Positions 24,791-33,912 of a stretch of DNA of 38,300 bases are shown piece by piece. The notes beneath the pieces were generated by a model. That model was not told where the DNA came from, ran no database searches, and saw only the letters and a program-made list of their open reading frames with translations. The stretch is from an uncultured Prevotellaceae bacterium (GTDB lineage Bacteria; Bacteroidota; Bacteroidia; Bacteroidales; Bacteroidaceae). Location: the NCBI GenBank assembly GCA_900316975.1, contig ONFA01000021.1, positions 1 to 38,300 on the forward strand. The letters run 5' to 3'. A program made the position numbers and the translations under genes. How positions within the stretch are numbered: the first letter of the stretch is position 1; every line of letters begins with the position of its first letter.

Positions 24791-25675
24791 TTATTTCAGT
24801 TCATCTTTATAACTATCCTGATCTACAAGTTTGAATTCAAAATTAACATCTGTGTTTTGTCTTTTAGTCTGATATTCAAATACAGCATTAAATATACTCT
24901 TTATAATAGACGTATTATTATTAACAAACTCAGTAACTTCTCTATACCTCGTTACTATATTGTCTTTGTATTTCTCAGATATTATTCCTTCTACTTCTTT
25001 CGGATTGTAAATTAGATAAACAAATTTTACTTCAGCATCTTTTATGTTATGTTTAGCAATATCATACGTGATGCCAAGGAAGTGACATATCAATTGTTTC
25101 AGATCAAAGTACTTAACAACTTTATTACAGATTTTGAAAGTACATTTCTTGCATCCCTCTTCGTCTTCTTCCCCATACATTTCAAAATTGAAATTGATTA
25201 CTAACTCCTGTATTGTATTATAAACATCTTCGTATACAACTTTTATTTTTTCGTTGGCATGTGATGCTCCATATATTTCTCGCCTCTTAGCTTCTATGTA
25301 GATGTATTTATCATTTGTTTTAATAAATCCATCTAAATTCGCAACTCCTCCAACTTTTGTGTCAAGTTTTTCTTCAAATTTGAACCCAGAAATATTTTTT
25401 GACAATTCATATATGAAACGACTTGATGAACCAAATGAAGCCATCTTGGGCGGATATCTTCCCGGATAAAGTTCTCCACCTCCACCACAACAATATTGTG
25501 CTTTATGAATAGGGCTCATCTCATTCAGAAAACTATTCCACTCTTTATTATTCATATAATTACAGTAGGTAGTATCACTTTTGGTCATTACGTATCCACC
25601 TTTCTTTCCTTCATATTCTCTAATTGCACAATCCAAAGCGGTTTGCATATCTGTTGGATCTTGATATTTTTCCAT
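24791..25675 (-). CDS. Putative restriction endonuclease, PD-(D/E)XK type
   Basis: A 294-residue protein. It carries CCGGGGELYPGRYPPKMASFGSSSRF (about 62-86, read in pieces) and a PD-(D/E)XK core: VANLDGFIKT with Asp115 and YIYIEAKRREIY with Glu128-Ala-Lys130. A Cys-rich patch (CKKCTFKICNK) lies in the middle. The GGGGE..PPKMAS..SSSR pattern and the core resemble what is annotated as the PGN_0703 family of putative restriction endonucleases; that match is from memory. It starts 8 bases after the WYL gene stop, so the two form one operon from the -7 box at 26608. No cognate methyltransferase is adjacent. Strongly AT-rich. Confidence 0.75.
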   Translation of the reverse strand: MEKYQDPTDMQTALDCAIREYEGKKGGYVMTKSDTTYCNYMNNKEWNSFLNEMSPIHKAQYCCGGGGELYPGRYPPKMASFGSSSRFIYELSKNISGFKFEEKLDTKVGGVANLDGFIKTNDKYIYIEAKRREIYGASHANEKIKVVYEDVYNTIQELVINFNFEMYGEEDEEGCKKCTFKICNKVVKYFDLKQLICHFLGITYDIAKHNIKDAEVKFVYLIYNPKEVEGIISEKYKDNIVTRYREVTEFVNNNTSIIKSIFNAVFEYQTKRQNTDVNFEFKLVDQDSYKDELK

Positions 25676-25683
25676 ATTTGCTG

Positions 25684-26583
25684 TTAATTTAAATTGTTAT
25701 ACATTGCAGTTATCTTCTTCTTCATCTCTGCCCTCAATTCTTGAGGTTCTAATACCTCCACCTTATCTCCCATTGCCAGCAACTGGCTCACCAATTCTGG
25801 CGTAATACATAAACGATAGATGAACTCTGCAAACTCCCCATATTTCGACCGACCTTCTTTCTGCGTTTCATGCAGAGGCAAGGAACGGAGATACTCCATT
25901 TGGGTACCATACGCACGAATTTTCACTTCCTCTATAGGCAATTTGTGGTCAACATATACCCCAATCGTATTGGCATAATATTTCTTGGCATCAAAATCTT
26001 CGGGCATGGTGAAATGCTTCCTTGTGGTGTTCACCTCTAGCATCCTATCCAATGCTAGATGACGGATTTCCTCCCGTTCCTTAACATATCCCAGCAGATA
26101 CCAACGGCGATGATACACCTTTAACAGATATGGTTGTACTTGGAAGGCCTCGCGATGTCCTTCATGCTTCTGATAGTCAATTTCTAACTCCACATTCTTT
26201 TGTAAGGCTTTGATGATAGACTTCAGATAGTCAGGGTTAGAACGAACTTCTTCCAACATGATCCTGTCTTTCATCGCACTATAAGTGATGAAGTCCTTAG
26301 GAACATTGCACTTGTTAACCAGCCACTTGGCAGGTTTGTTGTCTTCCAACACACCCGCATTCTTCACATAATACGCATATCCAACGTATTTGTCGCACAC
26401 AATATCCACACCAAACATTTCCTTCACTCCCTTTCTGTGTTCATGGAAAGTGCGCAAAGGATAACTATCACCACCATTCGGGTCTTTTTTCCACAGTTCG
26501 ACAATCTCTTCATAAGTGAGCGCTCCCCCTGAAAGCAGCACGTTCAGCAGCCAGATGTAACGATAATAGGTTTTGCTAATCAT
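25684..26583 (-). CDS. WYL-domain transcriptional regulator
   Basis: A 299-residue regulator. The N-terminal winged helix-turn-helix covers about 1-65 (YIWLLNVLLSGGALTYEEIVELW, then YPLRTFHEHRKGVKEMFGV). A WYL domain spans about 130-190, with LEIDYQKHEG..QPYLLKVYHRRWYLLGYVKER and RHLALDRM. A C-terminal WCX-like region follows. WYL regulators are common in phage-defence loci, where they repress transcription and sense nucleic acid or nucleotide ligands. ATG 26583 is chosen: the longer frame would start at a TTG at 26610 that lies inside the -7 promoter box. It is co-transcribed with the downstream nuclease gene and divergent from the ATPase operon. Confidence 0.88.
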   Translation of the reverse strand: MISKTYYRYIWLLNVLLSGGALTYEEIVELWKKDPNGGDSYPLRTFHEHRKGVKEMFGVDIVCDKYVGYAYYVKNAGVLEDNKPAKWLVNKCNVPKDFITYSAMKDRIMLEEVRSNPDYLKSIIKALQKNVELEIDYQKHEGHREAFQVQPYLLKVYHRRWYLLGYVKEREEIRHLALDRMLEVNTTRKHFTMPEDFDAKKYYANTIGVYVDHKLPIEEVKIRAYGTQMEYLRSLPLHETQKEGRSKYGEFAEFIYRLCITPELVSQLLAMGDKVEVLEPQELRAEMKKKITAMYNNLN

Positions 26584-26607
26584 TAGGCAATAGGTTTTAG
26601 TTAGTCG

Positions 26608-26615
26608 CAAAGTTA
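26608..26615 (-). promoter_or_regulatory. Promoter -7 box for the WYL operon
   Basis: Reads TAACTTTG on the minus strand, with the ATG 25 bases downstream. This is a standard Bacteroidales-type box, in contrast to the A, B and C elements that lack one. A TTTTTG lies 13 bases upstream. Confidence 0.55.
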
Positions 26616-26682
26616 AAGATTATTTCCCCAAAAAGTATTTTTCCCAACAGAATTTTTCAAAAAACGTTGCATTATCTTACCC

Positions 26683-26769
26683 CTTTCTGCGGTGTTTTTG
26701 CATAGAAGATGCCAAAAACGCCCAAAATCGTCATTTTTAAAAGTTGCTTAATCGTATAATATATAATAG
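26683..26769 (+). promoter_or_regulatory. Shared terminator-promoter element, copy C
   Basis: Inverted relative to A and B but in the same orientation to its downstream gene. It has GGTGTTTTTG (26691-26700), CAAAAACGCC (26713-26722), CAAAATCGTC (26723-26732), then AAGTTGCTTAATCGTATAATA. The C-to-T change in the left decamer keeps pairing through a G-T wobble. The left arm of the terminator hairpin is lost here (CCCCTTTCTGCGG), and here the upstream gene is divergent, so no terminator is needed. It lies between the WYL gene and the 26807 gene. Confidence 0.75.
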
Positions 26770-26806
26770 GGGCACCTCAAATGAAGTAATAATTGAACAC
26801 TAAAAT

Positions 26807-27073
26807 ATGGACGAACAAATTGAAGTTACGAAATTGGAAGATGCCTTTGCAGTTGCTGTAAAGGTAAAAGACACATGGGTTGTAAAGATTGGAACCTCAG
26901 AGATGATAGCAGACGCCTTTGATGTCACGTGTATCGAGGATAGAGAATTGCAGGCTAAGTATTGCATGGATTCAATTCCAGATGCAACTGAGTGCAAGGT
27001 TCTAACCCCGAAGCAATTAGAATTGTTTAGATGTCAAATCCAAAATTCAAATGAAAAGATTTTTATCAGTTGA
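26807..27073 (+). CDS. Small acidic protein of unknown function
   Basis: An 88-residue protein starting MDEQIEVTKLEDAFAV. It is mostly soluble, without a signal peptide or membrane segment, and has mixed beta/alpha patterns (FAVAVKVKDTWVVKIG). No family is recognised. It is the first gene after element C. Its TGA stop overlaps a TTG (TTGA at 27070-27073) that opens the longer version of the ATPase frame, so it may be translationally coupled to it. An antitoxin-, adaptor- or inhibitor-like partner of the ATPase is possible but unproven. Confidence 0.65.
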   Translation: MDEQIEVTKLEDAFAVAVKVKDTWVVKIGTSEMIADAFDVTCIEDRELQAKYCMDSIPDATECKVLTPKQLELFRCQIQNSNEKIFIS

Positions 27074-27186
27074 TCATTAAAGTGAACGTGTCTGCCAGAT
27101 ACGCGAAAAGGCTCTCTGCAAAATTCGACGGTACAATAAAATTGGAATATTGGTACAATACGTTTGATTTTTATTCAATTAAACAA

Positions 27187-28863
27187 ATGACTATGGTAAA
27201 GAAAGAAAGGAAAATGACCAAAAAGAAACTTGAGAGTTTTACTCTTGCCTCTGCGTTTGAGATGATATATGAGAAATCTTGCGAAAGTAAACTTTCACCG
27301 GAGTTCTACGATACATGTAATGACACTATCAGTTTTGTTAGCAAGGAATTAAATGTTACACCTTTTCAATCGATTATGCTTGCCATACTCGCAAATAGTG
27401 AAGGATCTAAATCTCTAAACGACATGTCAAGTTATACGAAATGTTCACCGATCAGATTTCGTACACATAAAAACGAACTGGATGAATTACATTATAGGCA
27501 TTTCGTACAATGGTGTATGACAAGATATTCTTTAGAATACTGCATTCGTGATGAGTTTATGGAGGCTATCATAAATAATATACCATATACTCCCAAGAAA
27601 TATGAAGACTATACAGCATACGATATCTATACAAAAATTATCAAATGGATAGAGATTCTAAAACGTGATGAAAGGCTCTATGAAGAAATAGTAAAAAACG
27701 TCAGACGAATTTTAGAGGCAACAAAGCATCTGACATTTTCAAAAGACTTGCTGACCTCCGAAATGAACGACCTTGCCATGATGGTGATTCTACTCACAGT
27801 GAAGGATAAGATAGAAAACAATTCTGATTATATTTCGTCTTCTGAGATTTTACGAATCCTCCCTGAAGAATCTGGCATCAAGTCCTTCATTTTCGTTCTA
27901 AATGCCAATACTTGTATATTAAAAAAAGAAGGATGGATAGAGAACTACACCGTCAATGGCATGGTTGAACCAGACAAATTCTGTCTTACAGATAAAGTAT
28001 TAGAAACCACTTTTGTAGAACTTAAGGAATATATAGATACAAAGAACGAAACCATAAGTAACTCATTACTTATGCCTGATGTAATCGTAGAAAAGCGCAT
28101 GTACTACAATGAACGTGAATTAGAAGAGATAGAACGCTTGACAAAACTACTATCGATAGATCGGTTCAAAGATATTCAGCAGCGTCTTAAAGATGCAAAT
28201 ATGCGTACAGGCTTCACTTGTCTCTTCTATGGTTCCCCTGGTACAGGAAAGACTGAAACTGTGCTACAACTGAGTCGTAAGACTGGACGTCCAATCTTTC
28301 AAGTCAATATATCCGAAATGAAATCAAAGTGGGTTGGTGAGAGCGAGAAAAAGATACAGGGATTATTTAGTAAGTACGAGGCAATGGTCAAGAAATATGA
28401 CGTTTGTCCCATCCTACTTTTCAACGAGGCAGATGCCATTATTAACAAACGCTCAAACAATACCGATGCGGCTGTTGACAAGATGGAGAATGCATGTCAG
28501 AATATCATTCTTCAAGCTATGGAGAATCTTTCCGGAATAATGATTGCAACAACCAACCTCTCTATTAATTTGGATTCAGCATTCGAACGGCGTTTCCTGT
28601 ATAAAATTTGTTTTGACAAACCGACTGTGGCCACTAGAAAACAAATTTGGAAAGCCATGTTACCCTCCCTAAGTGGTGAAGAAGCGAGAAGTCTAGCAGA
28701 GAGCTATGATTTCAGCGGCGGTCAGATTGAGAATATCGCACGAAAACAGATTGTTGACAGTATTCTCAATGGACACAATCAAGATATTTCACACGTTATG
28801 TCTTATTGTAAAAGTGAAAATATCAGGAATTCTAAGAATAAAAAAATAGGATTTGTAAATTAA
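27187..28863 (+). CDS. AAA+ ATPase with N-terminal helical/winged-helix region
   Basis: A 558-residue protein. The N-terminal 300 residues are helical with winged-helix-like segments (SLNDMSSYTKCSPIRFRTHKNELDEL is read in parts). The AAA+ module has Walker A GSPGTGKT at about 349-356, a pore-loop-like SKWVGESE, Walker B ILLFNEADA with Asn413-Glu414 in place of Asp-Glu, sensor 1 ATTNLS, an arginine finger region FERRFLYK, and sensor 2 GGQIENIARK. It resembles FtsH/Cdc48-type remodelling ATPases. Start choice is uncertain: ATGs lie at 27187, 27193 and 27214 (the last preceded by AAAGGAAA), and the frame stays open to a TTG at 27070. It is AT-rich and is the second gene after element C. Confidence 0.82.
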   Translation: MTMVKKERKMTKKKLESFTLASAFEMIYEKSCESKLSPEFYDTCNDTISFVSKELNVTPFQSIMLAILANSEGSKSLNDMSSYTKCSPIRFRTHKNELDELHYRHFVQWCMTRYSLEYCIRDEFMEAIINNIPYTPKKYEDYTAYDIYTKIIKWIEILKRDERLYEEIVKNVRRILEATKHLTFSKDLLTSEMNDLAMMVILLTVKDKIENNSDYISSSEILRILPEESGIKSFIFVLNANTCILKKEGWIENYTVNGMVEPDKFCLTDKVLETTFVELKEYIDTKNETISNSLLMPDVIVEKRMYYNERELEEIERLTKLLSIDRFKDIQQRLKDANMRTGFTCLFYGSPGTGKTETVLQLSRKTGRPIFQVNISEMKSKWVGESEKKIQGLFSKYEAMVKKYDVCPILLFNEADAIINKRSNNTDAAVDKMENACQNIILQAMENLSGIMIATTNLSINLDSAFERRFLYKICFDKPTVATRKQIWKAMLPSLSGEEARSLAESYDFSGGQIENIARKQIVDSILNGHNQDISHVMSYCKSENIRNSKNKKIGFVN

Positions 28864-29360
28864 TGACATGCGCTGCGCTAAATGATAAATGAAAAATGAA
28901 AATTGATAACGAAAAAGCTCAAAAAATGAAATTTAACCATTTAACCGTTTAACCATGCGCTGCGCTAAATGATAAACCCTTTTAATTAGGAGTGAGGAAA
29001 GATGCGGTTGAGCGAGTGCAGAGGTCAAACTTGTTTGAACTATGCCGAGCGTGAGCATCTTCGGCGAAGCCAATTAGGAGTTGCCATGCGGGATGCAAGC
29101 ATCGCGTTAGCCTATCTGTCAACTAAATTGACGAAGAACCATGAAATAAGATGATTTGTGGATACAATTATGGGTATTATTCACATTTGTTTCTCTCATT
29201 CCAACACGCCGAACAAGGCGTTCTTTCAGTGAATTTCTGTGCTTTCCGTGTGAGCCTATCAGAGCCACCGAGGCTCTCATCCGTGTCATCCGAGCTATCC
29301 GTGAGAAAAATGAGTGTCAACACCCCCGGAAAATAACCATGCAATGTCAAAAAATGAGGG
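28864..29360. repeat. Gene-free stretch with direct repeats and REP-like hairpins
   Basis: CATGCGCTGCGCTAAATGAT plus AAA is repeated exactly at 28867-28889 and 28954-28976. An imperfect palindrome at 29000-29061 has AAGATGC/GCATCTT arms around TCAAACttGTTTGA. CGAGCGTGAGCATCTTCGGC followed by GAAGCCAA (29046-29073) is the inverse of units upstream of cdd at 29621-29648 and 29788-29815. Further right, AACGCC/GGCGTT and GAGCC..GGCTC hairpins sit in CCGTG-rich text at 29207-29320 like the arms of the mosaic repeats. The short frames here do not look real. Confidence 0.55.
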
Positions 29361-29363
29361 GTA

Positions 29364-29465
29364 AACCTTATCTACGAAGGTGGCGAATGGAAGGTGGACG
29401 ACCTCACCGACCTCAGCAATGACCTCGACTGGAAAAAGAGCATGAAAGAATATCTGGCAGAATAA
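29364..29465 (+). pseudogene. 3' fragment of a lipoprotein gene (duplicate of 17558-18148)
   Basis: 104 bases (29364-29467) match 18047-18150 with two mismatches. The match covers the last 33 codons and stop of the second lipoprotein (from NLIYEGG to KEYLAE). Neither similarity nor a start continues upstream. It is a truncated remnant of a second copy of this gene, left by duplication, deletion or repeat-mediated rearrangement. The near identity means the event is recent or the copies are kept alike by recombination. It is not expected to be expressed. Confidence 0.85.
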
Positions 29466-29527
29466 AAAGAACTGAGAGGTGACACAGATCAGTCCCTGCT
29501 GTACCTGAAACATTATAGTTCTAAAAT

Positions 29528-29567
29528 CGTACCCCTCGGCTACGCCATGCCGTACCCGAGGGGTACG
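29528..29567. repeat. Strong GC hairpin upstream of cdd
   Basis: Perfect 12-base arms CGTACCCCTCGG (29528-29539) and CCGAGGGGTACG (29556-29567) around a 16-base loop. A third half-site AGGGGTACGAC follows at 29582. No T-run follows, so it is not a typical terminator. Confidence 0.65.
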
Positions 29568-29600
29568 CTGTAGTGTAGTCAAGGGGTACGACACAGTGTT

Positions 29601-29871
29601 TTGTGTTCAGCTTTCACCACGTTGGCTTCGCCGAAGTCACTCACGCTCGACAATAAAAATGAAAAAACTTTTCTTTCATTTTGTATTGTCCTCACTTAAT
29701 TGTACGTTGGCTTCGCCGAACTTAGGATGCGCCTCAACAATAAAAATAAAACCCATTTTATTTTGTATTGTGTTCGGCTTTCACTACGTTGGCTTCGCCG
29801 AAGTCACTCACGCTCGACAATAAAAATGAAAAAACTTTTCTTTCATTTTGTATTGTCCTCACTTAATCGTA
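29601..29871 (+). repeat. Tandem triplicated unit upstream of cdd
   Basis: Units at 29601-29704 and 29768-29871 (104 bases each, 167 apart) differ at about three positions. A shorter, diverged unit lies between them (29703-29771). Each contains GTTGGCTTCGCCGAA and a hairpin of GACAATA..AAATGAAA with TTTCATTTTGTATTGTC. Only the last unit ends in a good -7 box (TAATCGTAACTTTG); the corresponding TAATTGTACGTTGG of the first is degenerate. Confidence 0.75.
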
Positions 29872-29877
29872 ACTTTG
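29847..29877 (+). promoter_or_regulatory. Promoter for cdd
   Basis: TTTG at 29847-29850, a 19-base spacer and TAACTTTG at 29870-29877: a textbook Bacteroidales promoter. Transcription would start near 29884. The ATG at 29886 would then be nearly leaderless and the one at 29901 would have a leader of about 17 bases. Confidence 0.75.
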
Positions 29878-29885
29878 CCATCCAA

Positions 29886-30383
29886 ATGATAGAAAGACGT
29901 ATGAAAGAACTGGATTTGCATCTTCATGTCCTAGTCAAACAGGAAGAGGAACTCACTCCTGAGGAAGTCAAGCTGTTGGATGAAGCACGCCGTGCCACTT
30001 ACCGCAGTTATGCACCCTACTCTCACTTCTCTGTGGGCGCAGCCGTTGCATTGGCTGATGGCACCATCGTGAGCGGCAGCAATCAGGAAAATGCCGCCTA
30101 CCCTTCCGGACTTTGTGCTGAACGTACCGCTGTGTTCTATGCCAATTCACAATATCCCGACCAACCCATCCGCCGCATCTGCATTGTGGCACGAGACACC
30201 GAGGGGCAGTTTCTGCAACGCCCCATCTCTCCCTGCGGAGCCTGTCGTCAGGTGTTGCTCGAAGCAGAACAACGGGCTGGCAGTGACATCGAAGTGCTCC
30301 TCTACGGTACCGAAGGCATCTACATCGTCCGTAACATCAAGGATTTGCTGCCTTTGGGATTTGACGAAAGTTTTCTCCTATAA
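29886..30383 (+). CDS. cdd: Cytidine deaminase
   Basis: Deaminates cytidine and deoxycytidine to uridine and deoxyuridine in pyrimidine salvage. The 165-residue protein is of the small homotetrameric class. It has YAPYSHFSVGAAVAL, SGSNQENAAYPSGLCAERTAV (Cys zinc ligand and catalytic Glu in CAE) and ISPCGACRQVLLE (PCxxC zinc ligands). The frame stays open upstream to 29700, but that part is repeat DNA upstream of the promoter, so the start is 29886 or 29901 (MKELDLHLHV, which better fits relatives as I recall them). It is monocistronic and convergent with the ABC-F gene. Confidence 0.92.
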   Translation: MIERRMKELDLHLHVLVKQEEELTPEEVKLLDEARRATYRSYAPYSHFSVGAAVALADGTIVSGSNQENAAYPSGLCAERTAVFYANSQYPDQPIRRICIVARDTEGQFLQRPISPCGACRQVLLEAEQRAGSDIEVLLYGTEGIYIVRNIKDLLPLGFDESFLL

Positions 30384-30385
30384 GC

Positions 30386-30477
30386 GAAGAGTGAAGAGTG
30401 AAAAATCTAAGTTACCTTGCCATTCGGTTAGTTAGCCATTAGCATAGGTAACTTAGATTTTTCACTTTTCACTCTTC
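30386..30477. terminator. Long inverted repeat between convergent cdd and ABC-F genes
   Basis: 31-base arms at 30386-30416 and 30447-30477 pair with one mismatch around a 30-base loop. The arms consist of the iterated word GAAGAGT/GAAAAGT plus AAAAATCTAAGTTACC. It starts 3 bases after the cdd stop and ends 18 bases before the end of the ABC-F gene. It probably ends transcription from both sides, though it lacks a clean T-tract. Confidence 0.7.
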
Positions 30478-30494
30478 ACTTTTCACTCAATATC

Positions 30495-32225
<1,731 letters not shown>

Positions 32226-32337
32226 CGCCCGTGCCAACGATTGGCATCTACTTTTTCAAAAGAAGGAATGCCTTCTTTCTTGCTAATACACATTATATAA
32301 TATATAACTCCATTCAACTTTCACAAGTGTGAAATAA

Positions 32338-32510
32338 AACCACAGATTGCTCAGATTACACGGATTTACTGAAGATTCAAGAATGAATTACACAGATTAC
32401 TTCAAAAGCCCTGCTGGGCTTTGTCTGTGGAATTTTGAAAAAATCTGCGTAATAGCCCAAGCATGCAAAGAAGAACCTTCAGTGTAGCCAATCTGTAATC
32501 CGTGGTCTGA
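32338..32510. repeat. Mosaic palindromic repeat, CACAGATT type, third long copy
   Basis: Begins ACCACAGATTGCTCAGATTA and ends AATCTGTAATCCGTGGT (to about 32505). Inside are a second ACACAGATTACTTC array with AATCTGCGTAAT and the hairpin AAAGCCCtgctGGGCTTT. The rest of the gap from 32226 to 32700 has an AAGAAGG/CCTTCTT hairpin and nothing coding. Confidence 0.7.
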
Positions 32511-32718
32511 AAGCACTTGCGAGACTTGAAAAAGAGAATTTTCTGAGCCTAAGGACGAGGCAAAAAAGAGGAGGTTGCCCACCCCTATTGCAACACGTAG
32601 TTGACAAAAGCAAGTTTTCCCATTTCTTTTTGTTTGCCAATATCGGGCTTTTGGTGTCCGCTCGCCTTATTTTAAAAAGAAATTGTGACAAAAATGATTT
32701 ACATTGATAAAAAATTCG

Positions 32719-32726
32719 TACCTTTG
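32719..32726 (+). promoter_or_regulatory. Promoter -7 box for gapA
   Basis: TACCTTTG, giving a leader of about 90 bases before the gapA ATG. An ACATTGA lies 12 bases upstream; a clean -33 is not seen. Confidence 0.6.
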
Positions 32727-32825
32727 CAGTCGGAAAAAGAGAAGGAAGCCCCGTGAGGCGTTTTCCTCCCCTACTAAAAACACAAGCAACATACAGTTTT
32801 ATTAACTCAATAAATTATTAAATCA

Positions 32826-33854
32826 ATGACAAAAGTAGCTATTAACGGCTTCGGCCGTATTGGTCGCCTCGCTTTCCGTCAGATGTTCGAGGCTGAAGGT
32901 TATGAAGTAATCGCAATCAACGACTTGACAAGCCCTAAGATGCTTGCTCACCTCCTCAAGTATGACACTGCACAGGGTGGTTTCGCTGGTAAGTTTGGCG
33001 AAGGCAAGCACACTGTTGAGGCAACAGACAACTCTATCATCGTTGACGGTAAGGAAATCACTATCTACGCTAAGCCAAACGCTGCTGAGCTTCCTTGGGG
33101 TGAGCTTGGTGTTGACGTAGTGCTCGAGTGTACTGGTTTCTACACTTCTAAGGAGAAGGCTTCTGCACACATCCAGGCTGGTGCAAAGAAGGTGGTTATC
33201 TCTGCTCCTGCAGGCAATGACCTCCCAACCATCGTTTACAACGTGAACCACAAGACTCTGACTCCTGCCGACACAGTGATCTCTGCTGCATCTTGCACCA
33301 CTAACTGCTTGGCTCCTATGGCTGCTGCTTTGAACGGCTACGCTCCTATCGTTAGCGGTATCATGTCAACCATCCACGCTTACACTGGCGACCAGATGAT
33401 TCTCGACGGTCCTCAGCGTAAGGGCGACCTCCGTCGTTCTCGTGCTGGTGCTTGCAACATCGTTCCAAACTCAACTGGTGCTGCCAAGGCTATCGGTCTC
33501 GTTATTCCTGAACTGAACGGCAAACTCATCGGTTCTGCACAGCGCGTTCCAACTCCAACAGGTTCTACTACTATCCTCGTTGCTGTTGTGAAGGGTAAGG
33601 ACATCACTAAGGAAGGCATCAACGCTGCCATGAAGGCTGCTGGCACTGAGAGCTTCGGTTACACTGAAGACCAGATCGTTTCTTCTGACATCATCGGCAT
33701 GAAGTTCGGTTCTCTCTTCGACGCAACTCAGACTATGGTTTCTAAGATTGACGACGACACTTACCAGGTACAGGTTGTTTCTTGGTATGACAACGAGAAC
33801 TCTTACACTTCTCAGATGGTTCGTACTATCAAGTACCTCGCTGAGCTCAAATAA
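32826..33854 (+). CDS. gapA: Glyceraldehyde-3-phosphate dehydrogenase
   Basis: Central glycolytic enzyme converting glyceraldehyde-3-phosphate, NAD and phosphate to 1,3-bisphosphoglycerate. The 342-residue protein has the N-terminal NAD motif [15 protein letters not shown], the active-site [12 protein letters not shown] with Cys157, [12 protein letters not shown], and the C-terminal [14 protein letters not shown]. Codon use is strongly biased (many GCT, GGT, AAG and ATC), unlike its neighbours and as expected for a very highly expressed gene. It is monocistronic with its own promoter and terminator. Confidence 0.97.
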   Translation: MTKVAINGFGRIGRLAFRQMFEAEGYEVIAINDLTSPKMLAHLLKYDTAQGGFAGKFGEGKHTVEATDNSIIVDGKEITIYAKPNAAELPWGELGVDVVLECTGFYTSKEKASAHIQAGAKKVVISAPAGNDLPTIVYNVNHKTLTPADTVISAASCTTNCLAPMAAALNGYAPIVSGIMSTIHAYTGDQMILDGPQRKGDLRRSRAGACNIVPNSTGAAKAIGLVIPELNGKLIGSAQRVPTPTGSTTILVAVVKGKDITKEGINAAMKAAGTESFGYTEDQIVSSDIIGMKFGSLFDATQTMVSKIDDDTYQVQVVSWYDNENSYTSQMVRTIKYLAELK

Positions 33855-33876
33855 GAGAAACTCAACCACCATAACA

Positions 33877-33912
33877 AAGAAAGGGGAAGCATTCGCTTCT
33901 CCTTTTCTTTTA
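33877..33912 (+). terminator. Rho-independent terminator after gapA
   Basis: AAAGGGGAAGC pairs with GCTTCTCCTTT around ATTC (33880-33905), followed by TCTTTT. It lies about 24 bases past the gapA stop. Confidence 0.8.

Noticed and set aside
26584..26610. TTG start for the WYL gene
   Set aside because: The TTG is part of the TAACTTTG -7 box, so the message starts after it.
23539..26769. Elements A-C as a CRISPR or transposon
   Set aside because: Only three copies, kilobases apart, with no spacers, no transposase and no target duplications, and a fixed position before start codons.
27070..27186. TTG-initiated N-terminal extension of the AAA+ ATPase
   Set aside because: Three ATGs follow and one has a purine-rich upstream stretch. 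Kept only as a possibility in the findings.
29151..29422. Two overlapping + frames of 61 and 88 codons
   Set aside because: They run through hairpins and the pseudogene scrap in the wrong frame.
29700..29885. Upstream extension of cdd to 227 residues
   Set aside because: It translates repeat DNA and lies before the promoter; the deaminase domain starts after 29886.
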